Below are positions 36,017 to 45,776 of a stretch of 64,000 bases of DNA, one piece after another (position 1 is the first letter of the stretch; each line of letters starts with the position of its first letter). Source of the DNA: UBA7803 sp034522075 (GTDB lineage Bacteria > Pseudomonadota > Gammaproteobacteria > Pseudomonadales > Azotimanducaceae); NCBI GenBank assembly GCA_034522075.1, contig JAXHLO010000023.1, forward strand, positions 1 through 64,000, read 5' to 3'. The notes under the pieces were generated by a model that saw only the letters and a program-made list of their open reading frames with translations, did not search any database and was not told the origin of the DNA. A program made the position numbers and the translations under genes.

Positions 36017-37204
36017 ATGCAGGCGCGAATTCTCAACAGTATCGACGACATGCCGGCAGCCGAGTGGGATGCCTGCGCCCATCCCGCCGGGACACCGTTC
36101 AACCCCTTCCTCAGCCACGCTTTTCTGCATGCCCTGGAAGCCAGCGGCAGCGCGGTGGCGCAGACCGGCTGGCAGCCGTTCCACCTGGCTCTGGAGGATG
36201 ACGGTAACCGTCTCCTCGGGGTGGTCCCCATGTACCTGAAAGGCCATTCCCAGGGTGAGTACGTGTTCGACTATGCCTGGGCGGACGCCTGGCATCGGGC
36301 CGGCGGTCAGTACTATCCGAAGCTGCAGGTGAGCGTGCCCTTCACCCCGGCCACCGGACGCCGTCTGCTGGCCCGTGACAGTGATCCGGATACCGAACGC
36401 GCCCTGCTCGGCGGCTGCGTGGAGGTGGCGCGCAAACTGGAAGTGTCGTCGCTGCATATGACCTTCATGCCCGAAGCGCAATGGCAGCGTGCGGGGGACA
36501 TAGGCTTCCTGCAGCGCATGGACCAGCAGTTTCACTGGCACAATCCCGGCTACACCACCTTCGACGACTTCCTCGCCGATCTGGCCTCGAAGAAGCGCAA
36601 GAACCTGCGCCGCGAGCGCCGCGAGGCGGTGGCCGACGACGTGACCATCGAATGGGTCAGCGGGGCTGATCTCACCGAGGCGCACTGGGACGCCTTCTAT
36701 CACTTCTACATGGACACGGGTGCCCGCAAGTGGGGCTCACCCTATCTGACGCGCCGCTTTTTCAGCCTGATCAACGACACCCTGGCCGACCACACCCTGC
36801 TGATACTCTGCAGGCGGGACGGTCGCTACATCGCCGGGGCACTGAATTTCATCGGCGGCGACACCCTGTTCGGACGCAACTGGGGCTGCATCGAGGATCA
36901 CCGCTTCCTGCATTTCGAGACCTGCTACTACCAGGCCATCGAATTCGCCATTCACCGCGGGCTGAAGAAGGTCGAAGCCGGTGCCCAGGGGGGCCACAAA
37001 GTAGCACGCGGCTATCTGCCGGAGGCCACCTACAGCGCCCACTGGATTGCCAACGCCGGCCTGCGCGATGCCGTGGCCGACTACCTGGAGCGGGAGCGCC
37101 GGCATGTACGCGAGGAGATCGATTTCGTCGAAGGCCGCAGTCCGTTCAAGGCCACCCTGGACATCGCCGCGCTGCGCCGGGCCGTTCCGGCGCCGCGTCA
37201 GTGA
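36017..37204 (+). CDS. GNAT-fold FemAB-like acyltransferase (DUF482)
   Basis: A 395-residue protein of the DUF482/peptidogalycan-biosynthesis family: tandem acetyltransferase folds, with NPFLSHAFLHALEASGS at the N-terminus, DYAWADAWHRAGGQYYPKL, KRKNLRRERREAV (basic acyl-donor segment) and the C-terminal EAGAQGGHKVARGYLPEATYS. The activity of these FemAB-like proteins is not established. ATG 36017 is 5 nt after the flavodoxin stop. The end is convergent with the DUF3014 gene. Confidence 0.88.
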   Translation: MQARILNSIDDMPAAEWDACAHPAGTPFNPFLSHAFLHALEASGSAVAQTGWQPFHLALEDDGNRLLGVVPMYLKGHSQGEYVFDYAWADAWHRAGGQYYPKLQVSVPFTPATGRRLLARDSDPDTERALLGGCVEVARKLEVSSLHMTFMPEAQWQRAGDIGFLQRMDQQFHWHNPGYTTFDDFLADLASKKRKNLRRERREAVADDVTIEWVSGADLTEAHWDAFYHFYMDTGARKWGSPYLTRRFFSLINDTLADHTLLILCRRDGRYIAGALNFIGGDTLFGRNWGCIEDHRFLHFETCYYQAIEFAIHRGLKKVEAGAQGGHKVARGYLPEATYSAHWIANAGLRDAVADYLERERRHVREEIDFVEGRSPFKATLDIAALRRAVPAPRQ

Positions 37205-37210
37205 GATGTC

Positions 37211-38014
37211 TCAGACATCCAGGTCCATCTCGGCAGCTACCGAGCGCAGGTACTCCTGCAACCGCCGGACGTTGTCCGGCCCCATGCGCAGCATCTGTTT
37301 CTGCAGCGGTGACAGGGCTTCGAGCCGGGGGTCGGCGTATTCGTACATGACGTGGGGCTGCACCACCTCCACGTCCCGCTCCAGCACCGGAACCTCGAGT
37401 ACTTCCTCGAGCGCGCTGGCAAAGACTTCATCCGGCGGCGCATTCACGCCCACTTCGGTCAGAGCCGCCTCCACCAGCGGCTGCAGCGATTGCAGAAGCC
37501 CTGCCACTTCCCCGGGATCGACGCCGGTCACTGTATCCACATAGCGGTCGTAGCGGTCATAGCTCGCCGGGTCGATGAAGGTGCGATCACCCCGTTCCTC
37601 TACCTTGAAAGGTTCCGCAGGATCGAGAAACTGGAGCTGGCTGCGCGGGTAGGTTCCGCGGCTGGCATTCTCCGCCAGGACGGTAAGGCGGCGGACGTAG
37701 TCGCCCTGTTCCAGCCAGTCGTCCGGCAGTTCGATATCGGCCATCCGCTCACGCACGAAGGGGTCGCTTTCCGGCAGCGGCGGCAGGGGCTCTTCCGGCT
37801 CGGGCTCGGGCTCGGGCACAGAGGCTTGTGCCTCGGGCTCCTCGGCCGGCTCAGCCGGCGTGGGTTCCGCCGGCTCCGGCGCCGGTTGGCGCGGCGCCGG
37901 CGCTGCCGGCTCGGCCTGGGGCTCCGGCTCAGGGTCTTCACCCGCAGGCCACATGGCGTAGCCTATGATCAGAACGGCAAGCGCGACGACGACGATTATA
38001 ATTGTGTTTTTCAT
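37211..38014 (-). CDS. DUF3014 membrane-anchored protein with Pro/Glu-rich stalk
   Basis: 267 residues: an N-terminal anchor (NTIIIVVVALAVLIIGYAM), a low-complexity Pro/Glu/Ala stalk at about residues 26-80 (runs such as PEPEPEPEEPLPPLP), and a folded C-terminal domain (YPRSQLQFLDPAEPFKVEER, YDRYDRYVDTV ... GPDNVRRLQEYLRSVA) matching DUF3014. Function unknown. The stalk codes in repeated GAG/CCG-rich units, which may vary in length between strains. Confidence 0.82.
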   Translation of the reverse strand: MKNTIIIVVVALAVLIIGYAMWPAGEDPEPEPQAEPAAPAPRQPAPEPAEPTPAEPAEEPEAQASVPEPEPEPEEPLPPLPESDPFVRERMADIELPDDWLEQGDYVRRLTVLAENASRGTYPRSQLQFLDPAEPFKVEERGDRTFIDPASYDRYDRYVDTVTGVDPGEVAGLLQSLQPLVEAALTEVGVNAPPDEVFASALEEVLEVPVLERDVEVVQPHVMYEYADPRLEALSPLQKQMLRMGPDNVRRLQEYLRSVAAEMDLDV

Positions 38015-38146
38015 GCCCGATATGTACCACAGCCGCACACCGACGTCACCTTCAGCGCCGGGCTATGGGTCCTTTGCACCACAGAATCATCCAAGGTCGG
38101 GGCCATTTCCATTATCATTCCACAATCCCTCACCACTTCGAGCGCC

Positions 38147-39532
38147 ATGACCAGTCAGTCCGTAAAATCCATCCTCAAACACGACCACGCCGTGGGTCAG
38201 GCTGTCACCATCGAAGGCTGGGTGCGTTCCCGACGCACATCGAAAGGCGGCTTTTCGTTCATTCACGTGAACGACGGTTCGTGCTTCGACTCCGTGCAGG
38301 CCGTGGCCGGCGAAAGCCTGGACAACTACACCAGCGAGGTAATAGAACTGGGCACCGGTTGTTCGGTGCGCATCCACGGCACCGTGGCCGAGTCTCAAGG
38401 TAAAGGGCAGGACCGCGAGTTGCAGGCTCAGCGCGTCGAAGTACTGGGGTGGGTGGACGACCCGGAAACCTATCCCATCGCCAAGAAACGCCACACCTTC
38501 GAGTATCTGAGAACCGTGGCGCACCTGCGCCCGCGCACCAACACCTTCGGGGCCATCGCCCGGGTTCGCAATACCATCGCTCATGCCGTCCACGACTACT
38601 TTCACCGCAACGGCTTTTTCTGGGTCAACACGCCGATCATCACCGCGAGCGATTGCGAAGGCGCCGGCGACCTGTTCCGCGTTTCCACCCTGGATCAGGT
38701 AAATCGTTCGTCCCCGGATCCGTTCGCCGACGACTTCTTCGGCACCGAGACCTACCTGGCCGTGTCCGGCCAGCTGAACGTGGAGAGCTATTGCCTGGCG
38801 CTGTCCAAGGTGTACACCTTCGGTCCCACGTTCCGCGCCGAGAACTCCAACACCAGCCGGCACCTGGCGGAGTTCTGGATGATCGAGCCGGAGATCGCCT
38901 TCGCCGATCTCGACGACAACGCCGCGCTGGCCGAGGATTTTCTCAAGGCCGTATGCCGGCGGGTGCTCGAAGAATGTCCGGACGACATGGCGTTCTTCGC
39001 CGAGCGCATCGACAAAGACGCCGTGGCCCGCCTGCAGCACGTCATCGACACGCCTTTCGAACGGCTCGACTATGGCGACGCGGTCAGCATCCTGGAACGC
39101 TCCGGACGCGACTTCGAGTTTCCCGTGGGTTGGGGGCTCGACCTGCAGTCCGAGCACGAACGCTACCTAACGGAGCAGCATGTCAAAGGCCCCGTGGTGG
39201 TCACCAACTATCCCAAAGAGATCAAGGCCTTCTACATGCGCCGCAACGACGACGGGCGCACCGTGGCGGCCATGGATGTGCTGGTCCCCGGCGTCGGCGA
39301 GATCATCGGCGGCAGTCAGCGGGAAGAACGCCTCGACATGCTCGACGAACGCCTGGCCGAGAAAGGCCTCGGCGAGGAGCTGTGGTGGTACCGTGATCTG
39401 CGCCGCTACGGCACCGTGCCCCACGCCGGCTTCGGCCTGGGCCTGGAGCGGCTGGTGCTCTACGTCACGGGCATGGAGAACATCCGCGACGCCATTCCGT
39501 TCCCCCGGGTGCCGAACAATGCGAGCTTCTGA
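38147..39532 (+). CDS. asnS: Asparaginyl-tRNA synthetase
   Basis: A class IIb aminoacyl-tRNA synthetase of 461 residues. The N-terminal OB-fold (VTIEGWVRSRRTSKGGFSF) binds the anticodon. Catalytic motif 2 is GPTFRAENSNTSRHLAEFWM and motif 3 is GFGLGLERLV. The HTFEYLRTVAHLRPRTNTFG segment is diagnostic. There is no clear ribosome-binding site before the ATG. It is followed after 6 nt by the first ABC exporter gene. Confidence 0.97.
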   Translation: MTSQSVKSILKHDHAVGQAVTIEGWVRSRRTSKGGFSFIHVNDGSCFDSVQAVAGESLDNYTSEVIELGTGCSVRIHGTVAESQGKGQDRELQAQRVEVLGWVDDPETYPIAKKRHTFEYLRTVAHLRPRTNTFGAIARVRNTIAHAVHDYFHRNGFFWVNTPIITASDCEGAGDLFRVSTLDQVNRSSPDPFADDFFGTETYLAVSGQLNVESYCLALSKVYTFGPTFRAENSNTSRHLAEFWMIEPEIAFADLDDNAALAEDFLKAVCRRVLEECPDDMAFFAERIDKDAVARLQHVIDTPFERLDYGDAVSILERSGRDFEFPVGWGLDLQSEHERYLTEQHVKGPVVVTNYPKEIKAFYMRRNDDGRTVAAMDVLVPGVGEIIGGSQREERLDMLDERLAEKGLGEELWWYRDLRRYGTVPHAGFGLGLERLVLYVTGMENIRDAIPFPRVPNNASF

Positions 39533-39538
39533 GCCGGG

Positions 39539-41308
39539 ATGATTCAATCCCTGCTGCGGCTGAAAGAGTTCGTCGCCCGCTACCGGCTGCGCCTGATCCT
39601 GGGCATCGTCGCCTTCGGCATCGCCCGGGTGCTCGAGGCGAGCGTGCCCATGCTGCTGGGTATGAGCATCGACCGCATTGCCGCCGGCAACACCGACCTG
39701 ATGTGGCTGATTCTCGGTATCTTCGCCGCTGTCGCCTGCCGTTTTGGGGTGGTTTCCTATGCCCGCTATGCCGTGCGCAGCGCCGGGCTTTACGTCGCCT
39801 TCGATCTGCGCCAGGCACTGTATGCTGCCCTGCAGAACCAGGGCAGCCGCTTTTTCAGCCGCTACACCATCGGCGACATGATGACCCGCGCCGTGGCCGA
39901 CATCAGCCTGATCCAGCGGTTGATCTCCATGGGCACGATCCTGCTGGTGATTCTGGTCTACGCCTCGGTGGTGGGTTTCGGCTTCATGCTCTATCTGTCG
40001 CCGTCGCTCACCGTGCTGCTGCTGCCGCCGCTGCCGTTCGTCTTTTTCTACGCGAAATGGTCGTCGCGGCAGATGGGCATCGCCTCGCGCACGGTACAGG
40101 ATCGATTGTCGGATCTGGGCGCCCACGTTCAGGAGAACCTCTCCGGCATCCGTACCATTCAGGCCATGGTGCAGGAAGATAACGAGATCCGCCGTTTCGC
40201 CGGCACCAATCAAGGCTACGCCGATGCCTTCTACCGCCAGGCCTGGATCAACTCCATGATGACCGCCGTCATGCCGACTCTGGCGGCGGTGTGTCTCATC
40301 ACCATCCTGGGCTACGGCGGCCATCTGGTGCTGCAGGGCGAGATGACCATAGGCGTGCTGGTGGCCTTCACCATGTACATGAATATGGTGGTACAGCCGT
40401 TCCGGGTGGCCGGGTTCATCATCAATCTGTTCCAGCGCGCGGCCGTGGCCAGCGACCGATTGTTCGACGTGCTGTCCCTGGAGCCGGAAATCGACGACCG
40501 GCCCAGCGGTGCCACACCGCATCACCTGCGCGGCACCATCGAATTCCGCGATCTGTCCTATACCTTCGACGGCGCCGCCACCCCGGCCCTCGAGCAGGTG
40601 AGCCTTGCCATCGCAGCCGGGGAATCGGTGGCCATCATGGGCCGGGTGGGCGCGGGCAAGACCACGCTGCTGCGGCTGCTGGTACGCCTGCTCGACCCGC
40701 CGCCGGGCACCATCTTCGTGGACGGCCACGATGTGCGTGACTATCCGCTGGCGCAATTGCGCTCGCAGATCGCTCTGGTACCGCAGGACCCATTCCTGTT
40801 CGGCGATCCGCTACGCGACAACCTGACCTACGACGACCCGGAACGGTCGCTCGACGACGTCTGGGCGGCGGCCACCTCCGCCGATCTGAAGGACACCATC
40901 GAAGACTTTCCCGAGCAGATGGACACCCTGGTCGGTGAACGCGGCGTCACCCTGTCCGGCGGACAGAAACAGCGTGCCACGCTGGCCCGGGGATTCATCC
41001 GCCACGCACCGGTGCTGCTGCTCGACGACTGTTTCTCCAGCGTCGACACCGGCACCGAGGAACACATTCTTTCGGAGTTGAAGCGCCTGCGTGCCGGGCA
41101 GACCACCGTGCTGGTCTCCCACCGGATATCCACGGTGCGCCATGCCGATCGTATCGTCGTCATGGACACAGGACGCATCGCCGAGGTGGGCAGCCATGAC
41201 GAACTCATCGCCCGCGGCGGCCTGTATGCCGAACTGGAACGCATTCAGCGCGAAGGCGCCGACGACACCGACTACGACACCAGCGGTGCACCGGGAGCCG
41301 CCGACTGA
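39539..41308 (+). CDS. ABC exporter half-transporter, MdlA-like (degenerate-site subunit)
   Basis: 589 residues: six transmembrane helices (residues 1-320) and a nucleotide-binding domain with Walker A GRVGAGKTTLLR, Q-loop ALVPQDPFLF, signature LSGGQKQR, Walker B VLLLDDC, and switch His in SHRIST. The Walker B lacks the catalytic Glu (Asp instead), while its signature is canonical. Paired with the next gene, this gives one full and one degenerate ATP site, as in MdlAB and TmrAB. Stop and next start overlap (TGATGG). Confidence 0.92.
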   Translation: MIQSLLRLKEFVARYRLRLILGIVAFGIARVLEASVPMLLGMSIDRIAAGNTDLMWLILGIFAAVACRFGVVSYARYAVRSAGLYVAFDLRQALYAALQNQGSRFFSRYTIGDMMTRAVADISLIQRLISMGTILLVILVYASVVGFGFMLYLSPSLTVLLLPPLPFVFFYAKWSSRQMGIASRTVQDRLSDLGAHVQENLSGIRTIQAMVQEDNEIRRFAGTNQGYADAFYRQAWINSMMTAVMPTLAAVCLITILGYGGHLVLQGEMTIGVLVAFTMYMNMVVQPFRVAGFIINLFQRAAVASDRLFDVLSLEPEIDDRPSGATPHHLRGTIEFRDLSYTFDGAATPALEQVSLAIAAGESVAIMGRVGAGKTTLLRLLVRLLDPPPGTIFVDGHDVRDYPLAQLRSQIALVPQDPFLFGDPLRDNLTYDDPERSLDDVWAAATSADLKDTIEDFPEQMDTLVGERGVTLSGGQKQRATLARGFIRHAPVLLLDDCFSSVDTGTEEHILSELKRLRAGQTTVLVSHRISTVRHADRIVVMDTGRIAEVGSHDELIARGGLYAELERIQREGADDTDYDTSGAPGAAD

Positions 41309-43203
41309 TGGCTGCCGGCCGGACCAGCGCCCCATCGCGCCGCGACTACGCCATGTTCGACGCCGAACTGACCGGCGCGGTGATGAATGTCAGTCTGCTG
41401 CGCCGCCTGCTCAGGTGGCTGAAGCCCTATCGCATCACCTTCGCCGTCAGCGCCCTGCTCATTCTCGCTGCCTCCACGCTGCAGGTGCTGATGCCCGTCG
41501 TGTTCTCGGTCGTCGTCATCGATCACATCCTGCGCGGCGAAACCGATTCGCTCACCCCCGATCTCGGCATGGTGGAAACTCATGCCTGGCTGAGCGAGCA
41601 ACTGGCCGTGCACCCCCTGCTCGCTGCCTGCGTGCTCTATGCCGTCCTGCAACTCGGCTGGGCCGTGCTCGGCCATGCCCATCGCCTGACCCTGATCAGC
41701 GCCGTCATCAAGGGCTTGCGCGACCTGCGCCTGGATCTGTTCCGCCACCTGGAAACCCGGCCCGCCGCATTCTATGACCGCGTAGCCGTGGGCCGGATCA
41801 TGACCCGGGTCACCAACGACGTGGAAGCCCTCTACGAGCTGTTGCGCGGCATCGGCACGTTGATCGGCGAATTCGTGCCGTTCTTCGTGGCGCTGGGCAT
41901 CATGCTGGCGGTGGACGTGCAGCTCACCCTGATGCTCCTGCTGGCCATGCCGGTCATGGGGGCCGGAACCTATCTGTTCCGCCGCACCACCCGGTCGCTG
42001 TTCCGGGCGGTACGCATGTCACTGTCGGCGCTGAACCAGAACATGCAGGAAAACCTGGCCGGGTTGCAGGTGGTGCAGCTCTCCGAGCGGCAGCACTTCA
42101 ACCTGGAACGCTATACCCACATCAACCGGGAAAACCGGCGCAACGAACTGAAAAGCGCCCGGGTGGAAACCGTATACGGCGCCTTTACCGACACCATGTC
42201 GCACGTCGCGCTGGGCGTGATCATCTGGTACGGCGGCGGCGCAGTGGTGCAGGAGCAGATTTCACTGGGCGGTGTCATTCTGTTCACCCGTTTCATCGAC
42301 ATGCTGTTCCAGCCTATCGTGGCCTTAGGCGAGCAGACCAATGTACTGTTCCGGGCCATGGCCAGCGGCGAGCGCATCTTCCAGGCCCTGGACTGGGACG
42401 AAAAGATCCATGAGCCCGAAAACCCCGCACCTCTGCCGAACCGGCTGGCCGGCGAGGTCCGCTTCGAGCACCTGAATTTCAGCTACGATCCCGATGTGCA
42501 GATCCTGCACGACGTCACCTTTACCATCACGCCCGGCGAGAAGCTGGCCATCGTCGGCCCTACCGGCTCCGGCAAGAGCACCCTGATCCGTCTGCTGAGC
42601 CGCTTCTATGACTTCGACGACGGTCAGATCTTTCTCGACGGCATCGATCTCAATCACATTCACAGCCACGAGCTGCGCTCGCGTATCGGTGTGGTGCTGC
42701 AGGACTTCCACATCTTCTCCGGCACCATTCACGACAATATCGCCCTGGGCGATCCGGCAATAACCCGGGCGAAGGTGGAAGCCGCCGCGCGCCAGGTCAA
42801 TGCTCATGGTTTCATCAGCGCCCTGCCCCGCGGCTACGATACCCGGCTTTCGGAGCGCGGTCAGAACCTGTCCCAGGGACAGCGTCAGTTGCTGGCCTTC
42901 GCCCGTGTGCTGGCGGCCGACCCGGAAATTCTGGTGCTGGACGAAGCCACCGCCAGTATCGATACGGAAACGGAGCTGCTCATTCAGGACGCGGTGCGCA
43001 AACTTACCGCCGGGCGCACGTCCATCATCATCGCCCACCGCCTGCAGACCATTCAGGAAGCCGACCGGGTCCTGGTGCTGCACCACGGGCGGGTGGAGGA
43101 GCTCGGTACCCACGAGGAGCTGCTGGCGCGGCGGGGCCTGTATCATCAGCTTCACTCACTGCAGTTTCAGGACAAGCAAGGAGAAGTCCGTGTCAGTACC
43201 TAA
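41308..43203 (+). CDS. ABC exporter half-transporter, MdlB-like (catalytic-site subunit)
   Basis: 631 residues; six TM helices, then Walker A VGPTGSGKSTLIR, Q-loop GVVLQDFHIF, signature LSQGQRQ (non-canonical third residue), Walker B LVLDEATAS with the catalytic Glu, and switch His in AHRLQT. It forms the complement of the first subunit: its Walker A/B with the partner's LSGGQ makes the hydrolytic site. Substrate unknown; lipids, peptides or drugs are usual for the family. The end overlaps the gap gene by 14 nt. Confidence 0.92.
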   Translation: MAAGRTSAPSRRDYAMFDAELTGAVMNVSLLRRLLRWLKPYRITFAVSALLILAASTLQVLMPVVFSVVVIDHILRGETDSLTPDLGMVETHAWLSEQLAVHPLLAACVLYAVLQLGWAVLGHAHRLTLISAVIKGLRDLRLDLFRHLETRPAAFYDRVAVGRIMTRVTNDVEALYELLRGIGTLIGEFVPFFVALGIMLAVDVQLTLMLLLAMPVMGAGTYLFRRTTRSLFRAVRMSLSALNQNMQENLAGLQVVQLSERQHFNLERYTHINRENRRNELKSARVETVYGAFTDTMSHVALGVIIWYGGGAVVQEQISLGGVILFTRFIDMLFQPIVALGEQTNVLFRAMASGERIFQALDWDEKIHEPENPAPLPNRLAGEVRFEHLNFSYDPDVQILHDVTFTITPGEKLAIVGPTGSGKSTLIRLLSRFYDFDDGQIFLDGIDLNHIHSHELRSRIGVVLQDFHIFSGTIHDNIALGDPAITRAKVEAAARQVNAHGFISALPRGYDTRLSERGQNLSQGQRQLLAFARVLAADPEILVLDEATASIDTETELLIQDAVRKLTAGRTSIIIAHRLQTIQEADRVLVLHHGRVEELGTHEELLARRGLYHQLHSLQFQDKQGEVRVST

Positions 43204-44206
43204 GATCGCCATCAACGGCTTCGGCCGTATCGGTCGTACCATCACCCGCATCGCCAAGCTCAGAAAGCGCTACGACATCGTCGCGGTGAACGATCTGGCC
43301 GACCCGGATGACCTGGCCTATGCGTTCAAGTTCGACAGCATTCACGGCGTCTACCCCGGTACGGTGGAGTGCGGGATGAGCGCCATGGTCATCGACAGTG
43401 ACCCGTTCAAAGTGTTGCGCGAGGCCGACCCGCGCAAGCTCCCCTGGCGCGAGCTGGGGGTCGATTATGTGGTCGAAAGCAGCGGTCAGTTCCGCAGCAT
43501 TCATGAGCTCGAATGGCACCTGGAAGCAGGCGCCAGACGCGTGCTGCTGACGGTGCCGACCAAAGAACCGCTGGATGCCACCCTGGTCATGGGCGTCAAT
43601 GATCACGTGGTGACCCGGGAATCGCGCATCATCAGCAATGCCAGTTGCACGACCAACTGCGCAGCACCGATCGCCAAGGTGCTCAACGACAGCTTCGGCT
43701 TGAAGCGCGGCCTGCTGACGACGGTGCATGCCTACACGTCCGACCAGCGCCTCATCGATGCGCCGCACAAGGATAAGCGCCGCTCGCGCAGCGCGGCGGT
43801 CAATATCGTGCCCACCTCCACCGGCGCGGCCCGCGCCGTGGGCGTGGTGCTGCCGGAACTCGCCGGACGCCTGGACGGCCTGGCCATGCGCGTGCCGATT
43901 CAGGACGGCAGTCTGGTGGACCTGACGGCTGAGCTGGAACGCGACGTCACCGTGGAACAGATCAACGAAGCCATGAAGGCCGCCGCCGACGGTCCCATGC
44001 GCGGCATCCTGTCCTACTGCACCGACCCCATCGTTTCCACGGACGTCATCGGCAATGGTCATTCCAGCATCTACGACGCGGCGCTGACCCAGGTTCTCGA
44101 TGGCCGCATGGTCAAGGTCATCAGCTGGTACGACAACGAGTGGGGCTACAGCAGCCGCATGGAGGAGCTGATCGCACGCGTGGCGGAGCTGGATGGCGCC
44201 GGCTGA
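43190..44206 (+). CDS. gap: Type I glyceraldehyde-3-phosphate dehydrogenase
   Basis: 338 residues. NAD-binding INGFGRIGR is near the N-terminus; catalytic Cys is in SNASCTTNC; the phosphate loop segment HAYTSDQRLIDAPHKDKRRS and the C-terminal VISWYDNEWGYSSRM are diagnostic. Start GTG 43190 with AAGGAG upstream; it overlaps the MdlB-like gene by 14 nt. Placement after an ABC exporter is not functional evidence. 44207-44291 holds no recognised signal. Confidence 0.95.
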   Translation: MSVPKIAINGFGRIGRTITRIAKLRKRYDIVAVNDLADPDDLAYAFKFDSIHGVYPGTVECGMSAMVIDSDPFKVLREADPRKLPWRELGVDYVVESSGQFRSIHELEWHLEAGARRVLLTVPTKEPLDATLVMGVNDHVVTRESRIISNASCTTNCAAPIAKVLNDSFGLKRGLLTTVHAYTSDQRLIDAPHKDKRRSRSAAVNIVPTSTGAARAVGVVLPELAGRLDGLAMRVPIQDGSLVDLTAELERDVTVEQINEAMKAAADGPMRGILSYCTDPIVSTDVIGNGHSSIYDAALTQVLDGRMVKVISWYDNEWGYSSRMEELIARVAELDGAG

Positions 44207-44291
44207 TCTCCCGCAGCCGTTGCGCTACGCGAAAGTGCGAGTAGTGATCAGCCAGGGAGGTGTCGGCAGGCATGACTGACGGGGCCGGCGA

Positions 44292-45092
44292 TCAGAGCTG
44301 GGCGCGAATGGCCCAGAGATCGGGGAACGATGTCCGGCCCAGGGTGCTGCGCAGATATTCGGCACCCGATGAGCCGCCGGTGCCGCTGCGGCTGCCGATG
44401 GTGCGCTCCACCATCTTCACGTGCCGGTAGCGCCACTCCTGCACGCCTTCGTCCAGATCGACGAAACGCTCGCACAGCTCTGCATTCTTCGGATCGCGTC
44501 GATAGACTTTCACCAGCACCTGCTGAACATCTGCAGCCGGCTCGACGGGCAGTGTGACATCCCGCTCGAGTACGGCGGCTGGCAGGCCATAGCCTTCCCG
44601 GGCCAGATAGTGCAGCAGGCTGTCCCACAAGGTCGGTTCGGTCAGCCGCTGCTGCAAGGCCGTGTGTGCCCGGCTGCCGGGCGTGAAACGGCCCAGCGCC
44701 GCCGGTGCCTTCTGCCCCAGCACGAACTCGAGCTGACGGAACTGATCGGACTGAAAGCCGCTGGCCGCATCCAGGCGCGCCCGGAAGCTTTGGAACTCCA
44801 GTGGCGTCATGGTTTCCAGAATGTCCACCTGGGCCACCATCACCTTGAGGATGGTAAGAATGCGCTTCAGCGTGTGCTGGGCCCGATGCGGATCGCCGGC
44901 CTCCAGCAGACGGCCCACACCATCGAACTCGTGCAGCAGCTCTTTGAACCACAGCTCATAGACCTGGTGAATGACAATGAACAACAGCTCGTCGTGCTCC
45001 GGCCCCGGCGAGCGCGGCTGCTGCAGCGACAGCAGCTCGTCCACCTTCAGGTAGCCGGCGTAAGTCAGCGCCCGCTCATGGGATCGAGACAC
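44292..45092 (-). CDS. kynA: Tryptophan 2,3-dioxygenase
   Basis: Heme enzyme opening the indole ring of tryptophan to N-formylkynurenine. About 266 residues, intact: EHDELLFIVIHQVYELWFKE, RAQHTLKRILTILKVMVAQ, DILETMTPLEFQSFRARLDA and YRHVKMVERTIGSRSGTGGS with the proximal heme His region. GTG 45092 is chosen since GGAGGA lies 6 nt before; the extended frame upstream reads low-similarity residues. No kynureninase or formamidase gene is in the window. Divergent from the oxidoreductase at 45142. Confidence 0.95.
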   Translation of the reverse strand: MSRSHERALTYAGYLKVDELLSLQQPRSPGPEHDELLFIVIHQVYELWFKELLHEFDGVGRLLEAGDPHRAQHTLKRILTILKVMVAQVDILETMTPLEFQSFRARLDAASGFQSDQFRQLEFVLGQKAPAALGRFTPGSRAHTALQQRLTEPTLWDSLLHYLAREGYGLPAAVLERDVTLPVEPAADVQQVLVKVYRRDPKNAELCERFVDLDEGVQEWRYRHVKMVERTIGSRSGTGGSSGAEYLRSTLGRTSFPDLWAIRAQL

Positions 45093-45141
45093 AATCGTCC
45101 TCCGTTCACCGGCATCGTGCCAGATAGTGTACTGTGCGCCC

Positions 45142-45741
45142 ATGCCAGCGGGCACCACGACGAAACGCATCACCATCATACAGGGCCACCCCGACCAGGC
45201 AGACGATCACCTGTGTCACGCCCTGGCCAATGCCTATCGCACCGGCGCCGAACAGGCGGGTCACGAGGTCCGCCACATTGCCGTAGCCGCATTGACCTTT
45301 CCCTTCATCCGCAATAAGGACGACTTCGAGAACGGCGAACGTCCGGACGCGATCCGCGAGGCCCAGTCCATGATCCGCACCAGCGATCACCTGGTGTTCG
45401 TCTACCCGCTGTGGCTCGGCACCATGCCGGCATTGCTGAAAGCCTTCCTGGAGCAGGTGTTCCGCTACGACTTCGCCTTCCAACCCGGCCCTGGCGGCCG
45501 CTTCACACCGTTTCTGAAAGGCCGCTCGGCGCGCATCGTGGTCACCATGGGCATGCCGGCCATGGCCTATCGCTGGTACTTCCGGGCCCACAGCCTGAAG
45601 AGCCTGGAACGCAATATTCTCAAGTTCGCCGGCATCTCACCGGTGCGCGAAAGCCTGTTCGGCATGGTGGATAACGCGAGCCCGGCCAGACGCAACCGAT
45701 GGCTCGAGCAGATGCGCGAGCACGGCGCCGCCGGCCGCTGA
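45142..45741 (+). CDS. NAD(P)H-dependent oxidoreductase (flavodoxin-fold, quinone reductase-like)
   Basis: A 199-residue FMN protein of the NQO/MdaB-like family: ITIIQGHPDQADDHLCHALA, FVYPLWLGTMPALLKAFLEQ (FMN phosphate/isoalloxazine loops), and GRSARIVVTMGMPAM. ATG 45142 taken; an upstream GTG at 45127 is possible. It diverges from kynA with a 49-nt gap. TAGTGT at 45125-45130 is a -10-like box 11 nt before the ATG. Confidence 0.88.
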   Translation: MPAGTTTKRITIIQGHPDQADDHLCHALANAYRTGAEQAGHEVRHIAVAALTFPFIRNKDDFENGERPDAIREAQSMIRTSDHLVFVYPLWLGTMPALLKAFLEQVFRYDFAFQPGPGGRFTPFLKGRSARIVVTMGMPAMAYRWYFRAHSLKSLERNILKFAGISPVRESLFGMVDNASPARRNRWLEQMREHGAAGR

Positions 45742-45776
45742 GATCAGAGATTCAGGCATCGCCCGGGCATCGGCGT

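Noticed and set aside
38040..38180. A His-rich frame (many CAT/CAC codons) just upstream of and into asnS, considered as a histidine leader peptide
   Set aside because: It is out of frame with asnS, overlaps its coding start, the downstream gene charges tRNA-Asn and not tRNA-His, and there is no terminator-antiterminator structure.
39167..40756. A 529-residue open frame on the minus strand, antisense to asnS and the ABC exporter
   Set aside because: It is His/Gln-rich and lacks domains, exactly what antisense translation of a high-GC gene with strong third-position G/C gives. The plus-strand genes have clear motifs across the same DNA.
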